A stretch of DNA of 26,400 nt from Bacteroides sp. GTDB taxonomy: Bacteria > Bacteroidota > Bacteroidia > Bacteroidales > Bacteroidaceae. Positions 23,248 through 26,400 of this stretch are shown here, one piece after another. The notes under the pieces are model-generated. The model did not search any database. It had not been told where the DNA came from and was given only the letters and a program-made list of their open reading frames with translations. The number at the start of each line of letters is the position of its first letter. Position 1 is the first letter of the stretch. Both the position numbers and the translations under genes were made by a program. The stretch covers positions 1 through 26,400 of the forward strand of contig JASLDF010000040.1 in NCBI GenBank assembly GCA_030151635.1. Reading direction: 5' to 3'.

Positions 23248-23790
23248 ATGAATAACTTTTATTACGCTGAGGGAACCTCCAAAAAAGGTCCTTATACTTT
23301 GGAAGAATTAAGAGAAAAAAACATCAACAAAGAGACTCTTGTTTGGTATAACCAATTAGAAAATTGGACGCCTGCAGGCGAGATTGAACTCTTGAGCAGT
23401 TTTTTTAATGATGCTGATATTAAGCTACCACCTGCATTGCATAACTCTACCCCTCAACCAGAGGTAGAAAATATAAAAGACCCATTCGAAGAGTTTAGAA
23501 CAAATCCTAAACCTACGAGTTGGTTAATATTGGCAATTCTCATCACCGTTATCTGTTGCCAACCTTTAGGTATTGTAGCAATCGTAAAAGCTGCAAAAGT
23601 CGATAAACTATATTGGTTAAAAGATTTTGATGGGGCACGTAAAGCTTCAACAAGTGCTCTTCGTTGGAGCATCATTTCAATAATTGCTACCTTTGTGTTT
23701 TTCTTTCTGCTATATGCTATAGGATACACTGTAGGCTCGCTAAATTCTGGAAGTTTTGATTTAAACGATTATGGAGAGTTTTATCTGTAG
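23248..23790 (+). CDS. GYF_2 (DUF4339)-CD225 membrane protein, copy 2
   Basis: A 180-residue paralogue of the preceding gene. The GYF_2 domain at residues 4-52 keeps the same pattern (FYYAEGTSKKGPYTLEEL, TLVWYNQLENWTPAGE), and a longer acidic linker covers ~53-85. The CD225-like region (~90-160) shares CCQPLGIVAIVKAAKVDKLY and KDFDGARKAS with copy 1. The C-terminus adds about 20 polar residues (SGSFDLNDYGEFYL) absent from copy 1. The two proteins differ enough that the duplication is old, and they could act as a heteromeric pair. A strong terminator follows 29 bases after the stop and ends this small membrane-protein cluster. Confidence 0.85.
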   Translation: MNNFYYAEGTSKKGPYTLEELREKNINKETLVWYNQLENWTPAGEIELLSSFFNDADIKLPPALHNSTPQPEVENIKDPFEEFRTNPKPTSWLILAILITVICCQPLGIVAIVKAAKVDKLYWLKDFDGARKASTSALRWSIISIIATFVFFFLLYAIGYTVGSLNSGSFDLNDYGEFYL

Positions 23791-23819
23791 ATAAATATAC
23801 CTAATACATATAATAAAAC

Positions 23820-23860
23820 AATAGCGAATTTAACCTGGGTTAAATTCGCTATTATTTTTT
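23820..23860 (+). terminator. Strong terminator after the GYF_2-CD225 pair
   Basis: A perfect 16-bp inverted repeat (AATAGCGAATTTAACC at 23820-23835 with 23838-23853) with a minimal loop is followed by ATTTTTT. It closes the DUF2752/GYF_2 region. Confidence 0.92.
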
Positions 23861-23910
23861 CTACACCTATTCAATCAACAATGCTACACCACAAAGAGCT
23901 GTAATTTTCT

Positions 23911-23998
23911 TCCTAGTAAGGAAAGACTATCTTCTTAGTAAGAGAACTCAGTCTTCTCAGGGAGAGAACTCCCCCATCATAGTAAGGGAAACCTCAAG
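23911..23998. repeat. 22-bp tandem repeat, locus 2 (4 units)
   Basis: Four 22-base units begin at 23911, 23933, 23955 and 23977, each starting with TC and then carrying a [CT]AG-[TG]-[AG]-AG block; the second and third share AGAGAACTC. The unit length, the start phase and a 16-base exact match (CTCAGGGAGAGAACTC, 23956-23971) tie it to the locus at 3993-4080. Both loci are intergenic and lie 50-75 bases beyond a strong terminator. There are no spacers and no adjacent cas gene. Confidence 0.75.
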
Positions 23999-24038
23999 GG
24001 CTACATTAAAAAATTACGTTTACTAAAAATAGGGCAAC

Positions 24039-24071
24039 AAAAAAGAGGATGTCTATTAAGACATCCTCTTT
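24039..24071 (-). terminator. Strong terminator after the RNA-binding protein gene
   Basis: Read on the minus strand, a perfect 13-bp stem (24059-24071 with 24042-24054, core GGATGTC/GACATCC) around a 4-base loop is followed by a run of six T. It lies 34 bases after the stop at 24105. Confidence 0.92.
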
Positions 24072-24104
24072 GTATTCTTTCGAAGAAAGACGGTTTACGT
24101 TAGA

Positions 24105-24458
24105 TTAGTATCTATCGTTGTTACGTCTGTCGCCACCTTCTCTGTTGTAGCCACCTTCTCTTCTTTGACCGTAACCACCGCCTCTGTTGTTGTTGTAAGG
24201 ACGAGCTGGTCTTGGTTCACGTGGTTTAGCTTCTGATACAGAAATTGTTCTGCCATCAAACTCACCATTGTTAAGTTCTGCGATTGCTTTTTTAGCAGCT
24301 TCATCATCTCCCATTTCTACGAAACCGAAACCTTTTGATCTTCTAGTTTCTCTATCCATAATAACTTTTGCTGAAGATACTTCACCAAATTCTTGAAAAA
24401 GGTCTAATAAATCTGCGTCTGTGATGCTGTAGCTAAGACCTGCGATAAAAATGTTCAT
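24105..24458 (-). CDS. RRM-type RNA-binding protein with RGG-like tail
   Basis: A 117-residue single-RRM protein. RNP2 is IFIAGL (3-8) and RNP1 is KGFGFVEM (42-49), both with the aromatic residues that stack on RNA bases. The tail (about 80-117) is rich in Arg, Gly, Asn and Tyr (NNNRGGGYGQRREGGYNREG), like other Bacteroidota and cyanobacterial Rbp proteins. In Bacteroides such proteins (the RbpA/RbpB group) are abundant post-transcriptional regulators in organisms that lack Hfq; that role is inferred here. The start at 24458 begins directly at the RRM. It stands alone with a strong terminator behind it. Which of the several Rbp paralogues it is cannot be decided. Confidence 0.92.
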   Translation of the reverse strand: MNIFIAGLSYSITDADLLDLFQEFGEVSSAKVIMDRETRRSKGFGFVEMGDDEAAKKAIAELNNGEFDGRTISVSEAKPREPRPARPYNNNRGGGYGQRREGGYNREGGDRRNNDRY

Positions 24459-24828
24459 TTGTAATAAATTAAATTATTGAATATTAATGTTAGATGAGTA
24501 TTATTATTACAAAAGACAGACTGTACGTAAATTTACATTTATCGGCTAAGAATGGATATGTTATAAGAATAACTCAAATATTATGTTGTAAAGGTAATTA
24601 TCTATTTTGCCATATACAACTATTTAAGGCATTCATATTTGTGATTTAATAGATTTCTGCAAAATAAGGGTTATAAATACCTTTTTTAAGATAATATGAA
24701 GCTTAGATTGGTCAGATCTACAAAAACATTTGAAGAAAGCCTCCTTTTCAGTCAACTAAATTGGAAATTAAAGTGTTTCATTATTAATAGGATATACTGA
24801 TAGATACTTGAACTTAAACTTACGCACT
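24459..24828. other. Divergent intergenic region, no gene seen
   Basis: This 370-base AT-rich region separates the RRM gene (minus) and the gene at 24829 (plus). It must hold both promoters, but I find no exact TAnnTTTG box in either direction. The RRM gene may have a long leader; a short palindrome GTAAATTTAC lies about 70 bases upstream of it. Confidence 0.4.
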
Positions 24829-25569
24829 ATGAGATATCAACCTGAGCCTAAAATGAATAAGCTTGAAGCTTTGCGAATTGCGTACCAATTTACTTCACAA
24901 GTTATTCCTAACTATACATTAGATAAGAAAGCAGAGAAAATTGGCCATACGCTTAAGAACGAAGACCTTCAATGTAATGACATTGTTTTCTTGGAAGACT
25001 ATACGACTACTCATATCATTGAAAACTACAAAAACATGTTCGACTTTGGAAACATGGATAAACGCTATGTCTTAGTCATTAATCATCCTGAATATGGATT
25101 AGTGTGTATTCTCTCCTTAGCATCGGCCCATTCTTGTATTGTAATGTCCGAACGTCCCGACTATCTTCAAACTGATGATTTTATTATTGGGATCAACCAC
25201 ATTTCAAAACAGAAATTCGAAATCTACAATACAATCACTGCAATAGATAAGTTGTACGACAAAGGGTATATGCAACTACAGTTGGTCTATGGCTATAATA
25301 ACGACCCCAGAAAACGTCAACGTTTACACATTGTTTGTAAAAGTGATGCGGAGATACCTCTTTATAATGCAAATAAAGAGATGAGGTACTATAATCTTCA
25401 AGATAAAATAAACCAACCCAATGTTCCTAAAGAACAAATTAATAAAGAGAAGCTTAATATAATAGGTATAAAATACATTCTCAACGAGTCGCTGTATGTA
25501 GAATACAACAAACTAATGTTCCAGCTCATCGAAGTTGATATCTATTGGGTACAGACTCAAAAATTATAA
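24829..25569 (+). CDS. Hypothetical soluble protein, 246 aa
   Basis: I do not recognise a family. The protein has no signal peptide or membrane helix. An N-terminal helical region (about 1-45) is followed by mixed alpha/beta sequence with a hydrophobic core segment (YVLVINHPEYGLVCILSLASAHSCIV, about 80-105). A Lys/Arg/Asn-rich stretch (YGYNNDPRKRQRLHIVCKSD) follows near 155-175. A basic, polar C-terminal half ends at WVQTQKL. The ATG at 24829 was preferred to an upstream TTG at 24808. It is monocistronic with a perfect 17-bp terminator 21 bases after the stop. Neighbours give no clue to function. Confidence 0.65.
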   Translation: MRYQPEPKMNKLEALRIAYQFTSQVIPNYTLDKKAEKIGHTLKNEDLQCNDIVFLEDYTTTHIIENYKNMFDFGNMDKRYVLVINHPEYGLVCILSLASAHSCIVMSERPDYLQTDDFIIGINHISKQKFEIYNTITAIDKLYDKGYMQLQLVYGYNNDPRKRQRLHIVCKSDAEIPLYNANKEMRYYNLQDKINQPNVPKEQINKEKLNIIGIKYILNESLYVEYNKLMFQLIEVDIYWVQTQKL

Positions 25570-25590
25570 ACGTTTAGTTTTGAATTACAG

Positions 25591-25638
25591 GAAACAGAAG
25601 GCTTGTACGATGAATACAAGCCTTCTGTTTCTTCTTTT
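25591..25638 (+). terminator. Perfect 17-bp terminator
   Basis: The arms 25591-25607 and 25615-25631 (core CAGAAGGCTTGTA) are exactly complementary around a 7-base loop and end in TTTCTTCTTTT. It ends the unit of the gene at 24829-25569. Confidence 0.93.
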
Positions 25639-25754
25639 GATAACAAGGGACACATTAAAAAAGCCTTCACCACCCCACCACTATAGGCTATCCAAATTAG
25701 GGCAATAGCAAAGTTGGTCGGAAAAATAGGGAGTGTCGTACATGTCCTAGATCA

Positions 25755-26321
25755 TTAATCTTCGATACTGATTTTATATTTGCCTAGCAGCCCAGCCACT
25801 TGACTTGCAGAGAATTTAGCTCCTTTCATCGTGTTTTCTTCAGGATTAATGCTATAATTGAAAGCTGTTCTAAAATCGACCTGCTCTAAATTTGCATATT
25901 CAAAGATACAACCATCCAGACTCGTTAAGTTAAATTTACTCCCCTTCAAATTGGTTTGGATAAAATCTACACTCGATAGCTTGCATTCTTCAAACTCTGT
26001 TTTCGTAAGATTCAATTCATTAAATATGCAATATTCCAACTGACAGCCCACAAAAGCGAAAGACAAACCAAAGGTGTTGCAGGAAGAGAAATCGACTCCT
26101 AATAATTTAGAGTATCTAAATGTTACATTTTGAAAGCCACAATTCAATACATTCGTATTAGATAAGTTGCAATTCTCGAAGGTAGAGTCTACAAAAACAT
26201 AGCGTTCCAAATTAATCTTTGAAAAATCGACATTACGAATAACACAAGCTTCAAAAGTTCCTTGTGGAAGTTCTTCCAACTTACCGTTTACATCTAGGTC
26301 TACAAAATAGTTATCTGCCAT
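25755..26321 (-). CDS. Pentapeptide-repeat protein
   Basis: A 188-residue protein made largely of pentapeptide repeats with Leu or Phe at the centre (CNLSN, VDFSS, LNLTK, TEFEE, CKLSS, VDFIQ, TNLKG, ANLEQ, VDFRT), spanning about residues 20-155. This predicts a right-handed quadrilateral beta-helix, the fold of Qnr and MfpA. The C-terminal segment (NYSINPEENTMKGAKFSASQVAGLLGKYKI) is helical and probably caps the helix. The frame extends to a TTG at 26372, but the ATG at 26321 starts at the first sensible residue (MADNYFVDLD) and drops a spurious hydrophobic lead. A gyrase-protection role cannot be claimed, since most such proteins have no known function. Confidence 0.85.
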   Translation of the reverse strand: MADNYFVDLDVNGKLEELPQGTFEACVIRNVDFSKINLERYVFVDSTFENCNLSNTNVLNCGFQNVTFRYSKLLGVDFSSCNTFGLSFAFVGCQLEYCIFNELNLTKTEFEECKLSSVDFIQTNLKGSKFNLTSLDGCIFEYANLEQVDFRTAFNYSINPEENTMKGAKFSASQVAGLLGKYKISIED

Positions 26322-26400
26322 TTCTTCATTTATTATGTGTATGCAATTTAAGCATAGCCACGCAATAAACAATATTTTTATTAGGGAGATTGATTTCTGC

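Noticed and set aside
24095..24307. Open frame overlapping the RNA-binding protein gene in another frame
   Set aside because: It is a shadow of the RRM gene. The RRM frame has clear RNP motifs and extends farther upstream.
25755..26321. Quinolone-resistance (Qnr) protein
   Set aside because: It shares the pentapeptide fold, but the lengths and the characteristic Qnr loops could not be recognised, so no resistance role is claimed.

Overview
The window looks like a chromosomal segment of a low-GC member of the Bacteroidales (Bacteroidota). Four things point there: a Bacteroides-type serine palmitoyltransferase, a menaquinone locus that includes the HAD-hotdog fusion known from Bacteroides and Porphyromonas, lipoproteins with Bacteroidota-style signal peptides, and several TAnnTTTG (-7) promoter boxes with ATG starts that lack Shine-Dalgarno sequences. 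I cannot name a genus. I saw no tRNA, rRNA, CRISPR array, transposase or phage gene.

Layout. 1-2.3 kb holds a small two-helix membrane protein and two orphan soluble proteins in convergent orientation, one of them vaguely Imm49-like. 2.67-3.86 kb is spt, the sphingolipid-committing enzyme, closed by a perfect terminator. 3.9-5.15 kb is a 1.2-kb AT-rich gene-free stretch with a 22-bp tandem repeat. 5.15-10.1 kb is a two-gene operon: a 1243-residue lipoprotein made of Gly-X-Y triplets, twelve 'WWIG' units and copies of an 'xAYExW' module, then an OmpA-type barrel with a peptidoglycan-binding domain. 10.6-12.6 kb has two convergent lipoprotein genes, one built of LRV repeats.

12.8-21.8 kb is the menaquinone locus, all on the minus strand. 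In transcription order it runs HAD-hotdog (DHNA-CoA thioesterase) fusion, menF, terminator, an unrelated lipoprotein gene, then menD-menB-menC-menE and an AlaX-like tRNA-editing protein. Together these take chorismate to 1,4-dihydroxy-2-naphthoate, except that no menH is present; menA and the final methyltransferase are also elsewhere.

22.1-23.8 kb carries three small membrane-protein genes: a DUF2752 protein and two tandem GYF_2-CD225 paralogues. A second copy of the 22-bp tandem repeat follows. 24.1-26.3 kb has an RRM/RGG RNA-binding protein, an unrecognised soluble protein and a pentapeptide-repeat protein.

The two most interesting items are the collagen-like/WWIG lipoprotein with its OmpA partner, a candidate surface-fibre system, and the dispersed intergenic 22-bp tandem repeat. 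Nearly every transcription unit ends in a clear intrinsic terminator, so unit boundaries are better supported than usual. Promoter calls are weak, because TAnnTTTG is expected by chance every one to two kilobases per strand in DNA this AT-rich.
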